A stretch of 64,000 bases of DNA from Lophium mytilinum (Eukaryota > Ascomycota > Dothideomycetes > Mytilinidiales > Mytilinidiaceae). Location: contig MU004186.1 of NCBI GenBank assembly GCA_010093605.1, positions 1,530,616 to 1,594,615 on the forward strand. The letters are read 5' to 3'. Numbering within the stretch: the stretch's first letter is position 1; each line of letters starts with the position of its first letter. The position numbers and the translations under genes were made by a program. This document shows, piece by piece, positions 10,977 through 21,087 of this stretch. The notes under the pieces are model-generated. The model was given only the letters and a program-made list of their open reading frames with translations. It was not told where the DNA came from and ran no database searches.

Positions 10977-13900
10977 ATGGATCCACGACACAACCAGCAG
11001 CAGTCGCAGCACCCCTTCACGCGCCCGCCAGACCGCCCTCTCATACACAACCCGAACCACCAGCCGGCGCCCCCGTCCCAGCAGCCGCAGCCCTACTCCT
11101 CCTATCCTCCCGGCTCGCAGCCACAACCCCCCGTCCACGCGCCCTTTTCCGACCCATACACTTCGAGACGGGACCCTTTCCTCCCGACACCCTCGCAGCA
11201 GGGTCGCCGAGAGGGCTATGGCGTCCACGATGGTCTTCGCGATAGAGAGGCTGCGCCCGCAGAGCGCCAGGTTATGAATGGAGGCTGGGCAAATTCAGGT
11301 ACGATACACGTCTATTCATTAGAGTCGATTTCTTAGGCACAGCACACGCGAGCACGCTTCCAAATCGACGCCCGAATGGATCCCGTACCAACTACGCCAT
11401 ATGTGCTATCCTCGTACCCCTGGGGCGTTTGCAACACATTCACTGCCTGTTGGACCAGCGCAGGAGGAATGGGTTTGTCTAGCCGCCGTGTCTTGTCGTT
11501 GCGTCACAGGCCACACCATACATTTGCCATGTGCAGGAAATCCCGCGCGATGGAGCGTCCAACAGTCCTGCACCATCGAGCAGGGCAATCCCCGAAGCAC
11601 AAACTCGCGACTCAGACCTGTACGACCGCAACGACCCGATACGCGTGGCTAAGACAACCACCCACCGAAGAATGCTCGAGGCCAACGCGTGCACTGCTCC
11701 CTCATCTCCTCTCCATGCTCCCATCAGCCTTCTGCCTCTTTTCTGTTGAACCGCCGGCATCCTCGTCTGTACCCACACTTTGGCGCGCTAAGCGAGCTTG
11801 TTCCTGCGCACTAGCTTTTTCTGACTGGCGAGACGTTTGATGGCTGATCGTGTTCTAGCGCCTCACCCCCAGCATCACCACTCCCAATCCGGCCCACCGC
11901 CTCCGCCTTCCATCACGTCCGCCCACAGCTCCTCGAACCAGCCTCCCTATGACTACGGTCCTGCCCGGAGAGGCTCTCTCGGTGGCGCCAGCCCTCCAGC
12001 CCTATACGGAGGTAAGCTCTATTTTTGGCTTTGTTGCAGACACATCGAACACCGCAGCCGAGACCCGGCCAGTATCAAGAGACACAATACATGGTTGTGG
12101 CTGGCACGACATCCGCCTGGCATGATTGACTGGATATTCGTGCCAGTCTGGGCCAGCACCATCTTCTTCCTACAGCTATATGTCCTGCAAGCTATGCATA
12201 ACTTTACTAACATTCTGCAGCTCCCCCTCATGACGCCCCCCCACCGCCGCCGTCCTTTCCTCGCCCGCATATGCCACCCCCCTCGTCCCCCCAGCAGCCG
12301 CAGTCTCACTTGTCCCATGTATCCACTCAGCGTGCACCCTTCCCGTCGTCGTCCTACGGCGGCGGGCGAGAGCTTCCCGGCCTAGCCTCAGGTCACCGAC
12401 AGGGAGGCAGTATGTCTATTTCTTCCCTCATCGGTGGTGATTCTTCAACGTCTAATCATGCAGCTCAAAACCAAGCGTCTTCTCCTAGTACATCCGCCTC
12501 AGCCACCCCCATTGGCAACCACGCAATGCAGCCTCCTTCTCCACGGCGGGTGACGTCCGGATCCAGGTCTGACTTCCCTCAGTTCCGCCGCCACCCTTCT
12601 CCCGATAGGCACGCGATGCCAAACTCAGTAACGAGAATGTCCGAGGGACATGGCTACTCCGCCAGCTCGCCTCCGCGACCTTATTCTAGTAGCCATGGAT
12701 CCCCAGAGCGTGGTCGGCAAAATCTGCCCTCAGCTTCGCAACCTTATAGGCCGATGACGTTCCAAGGCTCGCGACTTTACCAGTCGTCGCCTAATGATGC
12801 GCAATCACGTGACTCGCGGCAATCTGGCATTCCTCCACGTCCAAGCAGTCAGCCCTCTGCTCCCGTCGAGGCGGAGTCCAAGTCAAGTCTTGATGCGTTG
12901 GGGCCGAGACGAGCTGCGTATGGCGCCAACGAAGGTGAACGGAGGCGAACTATGGGAGAGTCTCATCACTCTAGGCCCAATACCTCGGAACTTCTAGGCG
13001 GCGTAACGCAAGAACAGAGAGACCGCGACCGTCCAGTAACGGTTCAACCGGTTTCGCAGTCTGCTTTCAGCCCTCCTCGGGACCAGCGAATGTCGGCGAT
13101 TCCTCAGGAGACTTCACAGCAGTCCCAACGAAACTTATTTTGGCGAAATCAAGCTGGGGCTGGGGAAGAAGGCCATCGCGATCTAAATCCTGGCTCCGCC
13201 CCATTGTTCCGTCTAGGATTTGGCGGCCCTGCAGCTCCGTCTCAGGCACAGTCTCCATTTGCAAACGCAAGCGGTGATGAACAAGCTCGAATCCGGGCGG
13301 CCTCTGAATCCCACCGGCTAATGGAGGTATATCACCCGCCGCCCACCTCCGATCCGAATAGTACAGAGAGGCGAAGGGCTGAGCAGTTCATACACACGCC
13401 TTCGTCTAGTTCTAATTCGTACACGCCTCGTTCTGTGGGGTATGAGCAGCAGCAACGCCGCTTCGGCGAAGAGATGCTACCACAGAAGTCGTTCCTGGGC
13501 AATTTGGGGGGCCCGGAAGCAAATAGACGAACAGGGCGAGCATCGCCACTCCCTCAGGCCGTACAAGGTGCTCAGGCTCAGCCAGCAGGAATCGGCGGCG
13601 ACCCGAATATCAAGAGCGAATTCGGAAGGATGTTTTCTGGTTTAGGGAGTGGACTAGGGACTGGCCCTCCTGGCATTACTACACCATCGAGACAAAGCCC
13701 TCTTCCACAAGGTTCGCAGGAGTCTCTCGGCGGAGACTTCATGTCTCGCGTTAATTCCCAGGGTGGACGTAAACCAAAGAGGGTAAAGGATGAAGACAAT
13801 ACGCTTGATAGTGATGGTGACGGTAGAGGCACGCCAAACCTAATGGGTCCACGAGGGGCCAAGCGCAACAAACACAGTCACGCAGCCCACCATCATCACC

Positions 13901-14954
13901 ACCACGCCCATCCTCACCAGTGAGTGTTTTTCGGGTAGCCGTATGAACAATCAAGCTAACCATTTGCAGTCACCACCATCATCATCACAAAGCAGAGGAT
14001 GAAGCCGCTAGTCTACCTCCTAATGCTGCAGCGGCTCCTTTTAATACTGCTCGATATGGTTCAGCTCAGCCGCAAAGTAGCACCCCAGCGCAGATGGCCC
14101 ATCACCATCACCATTATCACACAGGCCCTCACCACCATCACCACGCACCGAGACCCAGCCAGTCAGCGATCATGCCTCCCCCAAAGCCTGTTATTCCTGA
14201 GCACGATATCTCATCTGTTTTGGCCGATGCCGCCAAGCAACCGCGACGCCATCTGGGAAGTCAGATGTACGAGGCTAAAGTAGAACTCCCCAAAGCGAAC
14301 TCTCAGCTAGACGAGCAATTCGGGTACTCGTCCAAGCCGAAGCCTCTGCCTGATTGGGATTTTAATCCGGTCAACTGCACCTACACGATTCGGGTGCCCC
14401 ATCAGTACCTACGACCCAGAGAACGGTCGCAGATTGTTACGCAGCGGCACCTCTGGGGTGCGGCAGTCTACACGTCCAATTCTGACCCCATCGCGGCTGC
14501 TATGCATTCAGGCTGGCTCCGTGGCGAATGGAACGACTCGGTCAACGTGGAATCGCTCGACCCTCGCCTTTCTGATCCAAACGACCCTTCTGACGCTGAG
14601 GACACGCTCGAGAAGAAACCTAAAGCACCAGTCGTCCCGCCGCCCGAGATGAGTCTCCACATCACATTGCTCATTCTGCCAACACTCAAGGAATACTTCG
14701 CAATGACGGAGTACGGAATCTCGAGCCGCCAGAAGCTAGGTTACGACGGGTGGAGCTTCACGATCCACAAAATGCAGTGGGTGGAAGAGGGGTATGGCGT
14801 GCGTGGGCAAGAGAGGGGTGCTGCGGCGCTGAAGAAAAGGCTGGATGCGAGCAATGCGCTCATGGCTCTCATGAATGGTGAGAGATCATTTGGGAAGATG
14901 AACGGGAGCGGAGTTGCTACCACAGGGAGCGGGATGACGAAGCTGCATGCTTAA
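10977..14954 (+). CDS. RXT3: Rxt3 subunit of histone deacetylase complex
   Basis: The start is MDPRHNQQQSQHPFTRPPDR at 10977. The N-terminal half is Pro/Gln/Ser-rich and disordered. Clear junctions: donor after 12010 (GGTAAG) to an acceptor at about 12220 giving LYGAPPHDAPPPPPSF, and donor inside CAGTGAG at 13920 to an acceptor near 13969 inside a poly-His tract. Exons between 11298 and 11870 are uncertain: several open pieces exist but no single chain is convincing. The C-terminal domain (14250-14800) is the Rxt3 fold: VELPKANSQLDEQFGYSS, WDFNPVNCTYTIRVPHQYL, RHLWGAAVYTSNSDPIAAAMHSGWLRGEWND. In yeast Rxt3 belongs to Rpd3L, a nuclear deacetylase/repressor complex. Two His-rich stretches (about 13880-13995 and 14097-14145) are striking. 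The stop at 14954 may be bypassed by splicing (next entry). Confidence 0.85.
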
Positions 14955-15211
14955 GACAGACTCTGGAAGCTGTGCTGATATGTTGTGTGCGTGCAGAGCC
15001 GAAGGATCTAGGTCTTCCTGGTAGCGCGGGTGATCATGTTCTGTTCATTCAACCAGTAGTAATTAAGGGGGAGAGTCGGCACTACATGACAGAGGATATG
15101 CAGCAAGAGAAGGACGAGGAATCGTGGTCCGAGATGGAAGATGACATGTGGCCAGAGCTAGAAGACGATTTGCAGCTAGGACCCACGTCGCTCTTCGATC
15201 TGAAGGACTGA
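14878..15211 (+). other. possible alternative last intron and acidic exon of RXT3
   Basis: A GTGAGA donor at 14878, a CTGAT branch-like site near 14975 and a GTGCAG acceptor ending at 14996 would remove the standard stop and join Met-Asn to EPKDLGLPGSAGDHVLFIQP, continuing about 72 residues to a stop at 15211. The new tail is very acidic (EEDDM/ELEDD-type). Both endings keep the conserved domain. Whether one or both are used cannot be settled from sequence. Confidence 0.4.
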
Positions 15212-15515
15212 TGCTGGTGGCAGGTACCTTTGGATGGGGCGAGATTCGGTTGAATAGGGAAAAAGTAATCCCGGGCGTGTGTGTGAAACAAAAGGCAACA
15301 AAGCGCAGAAAGGGAGCCGGAGCCGGAGCGGTTCAGTTTCCTGTCTGTTCTAGCATCGCTATATACCCATACCTTTTGACGCATGAGACGGCCGGCAAGA
15401 GCACATTCTAGGTAGCTTGCGCATAACACAATGAGAGCGATTATTCAGGTAGTCTTGTAATGATATTGGAACGTCTGTGAGGTTTGTGGATTATCTTCTG
15501 AGTATTCCTTGAGTC

Positions 15516-15838
15516 TACAGTCTCTTCTCGCATCCTGTGGTTAGCGCATCTCGTGAATGATGCGTAACTAGAGGCTTTATACCCCTGCAAAAGTTATTCT
15601 AGCCAACGGAATGTCTCCTAATTGCTTTCAGTATACCTACTGTTTTAGTATATGGGTACGCCTGTATAGCACCGTCTGAGGTCCTCCAGTATCCTATCAC
15701 TATTTGAGAAAGGGTAAAGTTGGCGAGCCTGTAAGCTCTCCGGGCCACCTCAAACGGTCTTGAACCGCTTGAGGGTGTACCGTAATTTAACCTTGCAGCC
15801 ACCTGCGCGCTGACCACAGGATGCGAGAAGAGGCAGTA
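15516..15838. mobile_element. non-autonomous TIR element, about 323 bp
   Basis: Inverted ends of 32 bases, 15516-15547 and 15807-15838, match at 29 of 32 positions; the best block in the left arm is CTCTTCTCGCATCCTGTGGT. Both ends begin with TA, consistent with TA target duplication of Tc1/mariner-type elements. The interior carries copy B of the dispersed repeat seen at 8003-8165 in the opposite direction, and a 72-codon open frame on the minus strand (15817-15599, FEVARRAYRLANFTLSQ) that I do not recognise and that runs from near one end. No transposase is encoded, so it is a MITE or a deletion derivative. Confidence 0.68.
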
Positions 15839-15842
15839 GGGA

Positions 15843-15920
15843 AGTCACGACATCCTTCTTCAGTAATACCTAACTGGAGAATGAATATGGAGCCCTCGCT
15901 CTACTCATTTGAATAGTGAT
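15843..15920 (+). repeat. direct repeat, left copy (gene-tail fragment)
   Basis: The first 30 bases (15843-15872) are identical to 16920-16949; similarity then weakens but continues for about 50 more bases. The right copy is the 3' end of the exonuclease-like relic, so this left copy looks like the tail of a second, otherwise lost, member lying immediately upstream. Confidence 0.7.
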
Positions 15921-16004
15921 CCTTAGCGCATGCTATAGCTGCCTCCAGGACTTCAAATAAAGCCTGCGTGTCCACCGTCGCGTTATGCAAGTCATCTCGC
16001 CCGA

Positions 16005-16943
16005 TTGAAGAGTGTGGACAAAGTGCTTCATGGACGGTACAGCACATGGACAACGATAGAGCCCACCCAGCCATTTTCGCGGGTGTCTGAGACTAAGTAC
16101 CGCCTTACGGCGCCGGTTGGCGCTCCGCCTTTCGAGATCCGCTCTAATAGACGAGATATATCCGTGGATGGTGAACCAAGCTGCGACCTGTTTGTTGGTT
16201 GCATGGGCAATCCAGTAGCAGGTTCCATGTACTGCGAGGGTCACTTCATCCAATTGATTTGCTCGGGGTCGCTCGAGGCAGGGTCAGTTCCAAATGGCCA
16301 AAGCGTTCGAGAGGAACTGCCCGCGGCATCTCTGTATCCCCTCCAGTGGCTCTCCAAGATGGCACACGAAGCCCCTTCTGATGTCTGGTTACTGGACCTC
16401 GAATTCGTGCCCGTCCGGAAGATGGAGGGCGGCCCCCCACCAATCCCCTTCAGCATCGCGGTTCGAACATTGGATGGCTAATTACTCTTGCATACACGCA
16501 TAGACTATGGCCTATCCCACAATGATATGCTTGGAAAACTATCGCCTTTCCTAGGTCGCAGCAGTAACAACCAGATATCCCCAGGAACAAAAGCACTCTT
16601 GTGCGGTGGATTCTTAAAGGCGTACGGGAATCTTGAACATACCTGTGGTCTTAGTATTGACAGCCTCCGCTGGAAGATACTGGACTGTAGATATAACAAA
16701 GATCGGCACTTTATACTCTCCTGGCACTCAGCGATGGGTATTAAGGTGTGGGTAAGGATCATGGAAGGAGGCAACGATATCCTCGCCCCGGAAGTTGACC
16801 AATACGACTACATGCCAGGTCTCTTGCAACCGATCGCTACTGTGTCTGTCTATACTCTCTGGATTTTTCAAGATGAAGGATCGCGTATCACCTTCTATCT
16901 ACTGCTTGAGCCTATGGGCAGTCACGACATCCTTCTTCAGTAA
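16005..16943 (+). pseudogene. exonuclease-like (DEDD-type) gene relic with one in-frame stop
   Basis: Two open frames lie in the same reading frame, 16005-16481 and 16482-16943, separated only by a TAA at 16479-16481. Text across the stop reads naturally (PFSIAVRTLDG, stop, LLLHTRIDYGLSHNDMLG). The segment VWLLDLEFVP carries an Asp-x-Glu pair like motif Exo I of DEDD exonucleases, followed by a beta-hairpin-like PFSIAVRTLDG; the later DEDD motifs are not clear. CAA to TAA is the simplest origin of the stop. An intron over the stop is possible (GTTCGA...CATAG, 43 nt) but has a poor donor. The 5' end is not defined. The last 30 bases are part of the direct repeat noted above. Confidence 0.55.
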
Positions 16944-18317
16944 TACCTAGGTAGCTGGAGGATGAGGATGAGGACTCACTCTACTTCTACTCACTGGAAT
17001 GCTGATTCGTGACATAAGTCAGACATAAAAACGGCGTAAGCTGGCGCTGCACACGGTGCTCAATCTGATGGATGAGACAGGGTGGCCGTCGGTGCTTTTT
17101 ATGTCGTGTCGCCCTGATAAGCGGCGTGGGCTCCGCTTTCGCAATGGCGGGATGGGATGGCCCCCTGGCAGAGCTTATTGAGATAATCCCCAGCTCATTC
17201 CTCCTTCTTTCGAATTTCTCAAAGGCCCAATACCCCCAGACATGCAGACTTCTTAGTAGCTTTGGTCCCCACTTGCACCTGACTCTGAGCATCCCAGACG
17301 CCGGGTTCAGCCACGAAAAGAGCCCCTCCCTCGCGCCCGCCCGCCCGCCACACCGGGACGCACTGACTGCGTGGCAGACTGAGCGAACGAAGCGCAGATC
17401 GGAGCGGAATTGAGGGGAACGGTGGTAGATAATATGCCGAGGCCACAGACTCGGGTTAGGAACTACTCCATGTCCAGGGTAAGTCGGCTTTTCTTCTCTC
17501 CACTTTGGGAGTTCTATCGTGGTTTCTTCCTGGTCGAATTTTCGTTCGTGGGGCTGTTTTGTGGAGCGGCGCGATGCTAGATGGGATCGAGGGGCTCCAG
17601 CCCCGGCCGCTCGGGCAGATGCCGCCAGAGAGGATAGAATCGGCTTCATTTCCACGCCCACGAGAGACCTGGGAAGGGCGTCACAAGACGAGGAAGACAG
17701 TTGCCAGCAGCGCGACGCGTGTTAAGAGCCGAGTGTATGCTGAAGTCGCGCCCCTCGGTGTGTGATATCTAACGCCACACCATCGTGGAGCGAGATCGTG
17801 GCCGAATTGTGATACGGAGCACAGCGTGACGGCGGCGCCATCAGATGCAGCAGATCTTGCAGGCACGAAGGAGATTCCCAGGGCACTCGAGCAGCCGCGG
17901 CGCAAATACATATCCAGCATTTGCTGAGGACAGGCTACCGGACCCTTCCCCCTTCTTTCCCACGACGTCGACCCCTCCGCGCTTGCAGCTGGCATGCCCC
18001 GCCCTCCAAAAACATCCGAGCTAAACCGCAGTCCGCGAACATCATCACCTGTTCGCCCACCATACAACTCAACGAGGACATCCAACACCACAACCGCTGC
18101 CAATTGCTGCCATTCTTTCACCATATCTCCCAGGACTGTCACCACGACCCACGCGTCCTCTTTCTGTCCGCTGCTAGCGCCACTGCAGCCACTGCCACAC
18201 CGCCAGACACCCATTGTGTTTCTTTTTCTACAACTTTTTCGCGAACCCTCTATTTCTTCCTCTTCTTTCCACTGCGCCTGAGCCACAAGCTCATTCACAC
18301 CTTCCCTTTCCTTCACC
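16944..18317. other. intergenic stretch and long 5' leader of the PFK-2 gene
   Basis: No gene accepted. The first 60 bases continue the direct repeat. A 224-codon minus-strand frame (17661-16987) and a 231-codon one (18376-17681) lack recognisable domains and the second overlaps the next gene's start, so I treat them as chance frames in GC-rich DNA. From 17940 to 18317 the plus strand is CT/CA-rich, typical of a fungal 5' untranslated leader. Confidence 0.5.
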
Positions 18318-19792
18318 ATGGCGGCCAACGGCGTCTTCGCCCCCAACATGCGCTCCGTCCCTACGGGCGAGTTCATTACTCCGAGCAGGAAAACTAACGG
18401 TGCGGGAGTTCAGGCCGAGGACACGCGCATATGCGTTGTGATGGTTGGATTGCCCGCAAGAGGCAAGAGTCTGATTGCGCAGAAAGGTACGCCCACTCTG
18501 ATTTGTACACCAAATGTCGCGTATCTGGGGCTAATCACCTTCTTTGTACAGTCGTTAGATACCTCCACTGGCTATCCATCACCGCTAAGACCTTCAATGT
18601 CGGCCAGTATCGCCGCACCGCCACCCCAAACCCCTCCGCAGAGTTCTTCGATACCACAAACCCTGAAGGCGAGCGGTTACGTCGCGCTGCGGCGGAGGCG
18701 GCCGTCAACGACATGTGCAAGTGGTTCTCTGAAGGTCGAGGCCTCATTGCTATACTGGATGCGACCAATTCCACCAAGGCCCGACGGAGGTGGATTCAAG
18801 AGCGTTGCGCCAAGGAGAACATAGAGACACTCTTCGTGGAGAGCAAGTGCGACGACGAGGACCTCATTATGAGCAACATCCTAGAGGTGAAGACGACATC
18901 CCCAGACTACGTCGGCCAAGATCCTGAAGCTGCGGCGCAAGATTTCAGGGACCGGATACGGAACTACGAGAAGGTCTACCAGACAATCGATGAGGATGAG
19001 TGTGATTTGACCTACGTCAAGTTGATCAACGTGGGAAAGCAAGTAATCATCAATCAGATACAGGACTACTTGCAGAGCCGCGTGGTGTACTACCTTATGA
19101 ACTTGCACATCAAGCCGCGCTCTATCTGGCTTTCAAGGGTGTGTAACCTTCAATCCCAGTAGCTAAACATGCTAATTTTACTCCAGCACGGCGAATCCAA
19201 CTACAATCTCTCGGGCAAAATCGGCGGCGACGCTGACATCTCCGAGCGCGGCGAAGCCTACGCGCGCGCTCTCCCGGGCCTGGTCGCGCAATCCGTCGGC
19301 GACGGCCGCAAACTCACCGTCTGGACCTCCACCCTCAAGCGCACCATCCAAACGGCACGCTTCCTAACCTTTGAGAAGCTCGAATGGAAAGCCCTCGACG
19401 AACTCGATTCGGGCGTCTGTGACGGCCTCACCTATGGCGAAATCGAGCAGAAATACCCCGAAGACTTCAAGCAGCGCGACGAAGACAAGTACAACTACCG
19501 CTACCTGGGCGGGGAATCTTACCGCGACGTGGTCATCCGGCTGGAACCCATCATCATGGAGCTCGAGCGCAGCGAGAACATCCTGATCGTCACGCACCAG
19601 GCGATCCTGCGGTGCATCTACGCGTACTTTATGAACGTGCCGCAGGAGCAGAGCCCGTGGATGAAGGTGCCGCTGCACACGCTGATCAAGCTGACGCCCA
19701 AGGCGTACAGTACGCAGGAGGAGAGGCTGAATGCGGACATCCCGGCTGTTAGTACGTTCCGGGAGAAGGGAAGCAGTGCTAAGCATCAGTGA
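18318..19792 (+). CDS. 6-phosphofructo-2-kinase / fructose-2,6-bisphosphatase
   Basis: Exons 18318-18486, 18552-19138 and 19187-19792 give 453 residues. The N-terminal kinase has the P-loop GLPARGKS (residues 44-51) and the RGLIAILDATNSTKARR segment; the C-terminal phosphatase domain has the phosphoglycerate-mutase-like RHGES motif formed exactly at the second splice junction (Arg252/His253) plus the later THQAILRC motif. It makes and breaks down fructose-2,6-bisphosphate, the cytosolic signal that switches between glycolysis and gluconeogenesis. Because the catalytic His is present, the phosphatase is predicted active, unlike yeast Pfk26 where it is replaced. The C terminus (PAVSTFREKGSSAKHQ) fits the fungal family. 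An alternative ending is described separately. Confidence 0.95.
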
Positions 19793-19886
19793 TTTGTGGC
19801 AGACCAACGAGATTGAGGAGCGCATCCGGAACGATGATAATCCGGCGTTGTGGGATAAATACGTGGGACTGAGTGGGGGGATTTAG
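19752..19886 (+). other. possible alternative intron and C-terminal exon of PFK-2 gene
   Basis: A GTACGT donor at 19752, a GCTAAG branch-like site and a TGGCAG acceptor ending at 19802 make a 51-nt intron. Splicing replaces the last 15 residues with TNEIEERIRNDDNPALWDKY followed by seven residues and a stop at 19884-19886. The alternative reading has protein-like composition, so this may be a true isoform. Confidence 0.45.
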
Positions 19887-21087
19887 GGTGCGGGTGTGGG
19901 GTGGGGGATGGGATGGTTTGATACGGAGTTGTGAAGGCGGAGGGAGATTGGGACGGCGATATACGCGGCCTGAACCACGAGATCCTCGAACCGACGATAC
20001 GATTCTTTCACGATACGACCACCACCCGATTCGATACGAGATTCGGATACTTCCACTACTGGACAGAGACGGAGGCCTCCCAAACTTCCCCCAGATGTCT
20101 ATTACAACCCGACCCTTCTCTCTACTCCACACTTTCTTTTCTTTCATTTTTTCCTTTCTTTCTGGGGCTTGCGACTTGCCCCATTGTAACGATGCCAGCA
20201 TCTCCACGGCGTTTTTCGGGCTTTCAACGATACGTGCATACGACTGGCGTATGCTAGGGCGGCAGAGTTAAGTATCTGGGGTACGGGCGGCGGTCTACTG
20301 GGTGTTTGGCTTTGCGGGCTTGCATTGGAAAAGGGCGGCATTCCAACTGGTCCCGAGGGCGGATGGGGAGTTTTACATAGATGAGGACAATGATGATGAG
20401 GCTTCTCTGCTCTTGATTTGTGTGCTTTTTTGTGGGTATTTAGTGGATGTGGGTGGTGACTTGAGGGAGAGTTTGAGGGCGTGGTTTGAGGGGTGGTTTG
20501 GAATCTCCCTTCTTTCCCCGTTTTGTCCTTTATTTCCATGTGCGATCAGGTGCCATTCACATGACCCCCGAGCTCTTCGAGTGGGGTGGGGGGTATAAAA
20601 CCTCTTCCTCGCCGGTCGCTCGTTCGAATTCTTCAGGAGGAGAGGCGGGTTTTGGAGAGATTAAAACAGCTCGAAGAAGATCTGAATGGCAGTGGATCTG
20701 GGTGTCTGCGCATCAAAAGTCCACATTCTTAGGCCTCATGGCTGGAGGAGGGGTGGCAGTGGATGAAAACCCAGCCATATATCCTATTTGATGGCTGGGG
20801 AAGAGGAGGGGTGATTGCGTGGGCCATGAAAAGCGGTTTGGTGGTGGTTACCATCATTTCAGAGAAGAAGGACTGTGAGATGAAAGGTTGCGATGAGGTT
20901 CCTAGTTTGGCTTGAGGTGATGGTCGTTATCATGATTGCATAAATTCGTTAAGAGGTTGTAAGTATTCGTCTCTATTGCGTGCTTGCATGCGCCGCACGT
21001 TATGTAAACCACAGCTTGAACTCGACGAGGTGGTTCCGATACGCGAGTGTTTGTACATAATTTTACATAATGGAATAGTTGGTGGTT
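19887..21087. other. convergent intergenic stretch
   Basis: This lies between the 3' ends of the PFK-2 gene and MRH4. Strand-biased runs (GGGTGTGGGG near 19890, TTTCTTTTC near 20130, AGGAGGGG near 20740) are present. I see no gene or known RNA. Confidence 0.5.

Larger units (their letters stand above)
15212..16004. other. intergenic repeat island
   Basis: No intact gene. It holds the TIR element at 15516-15838 and the left copy of a direct repeat at 15843-15920 described below; the remainder (15212-15515) is probably RXT3 3' flank. Confidence 0.5.

Noticed and set aside
16987-17661. 224-codon minus-strand frame as a gene
   Set aside because: No domain, Arg/Ser/Pro composition typical of a chance frame in GC-rich DNA, and part of it overlaps the direct repeat.
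17681-18376. 231-codon minus-strand frame
   Set aside because: It covers the leader and first codons of the PFK-2 gene on the other strand and has no recognisable motif.
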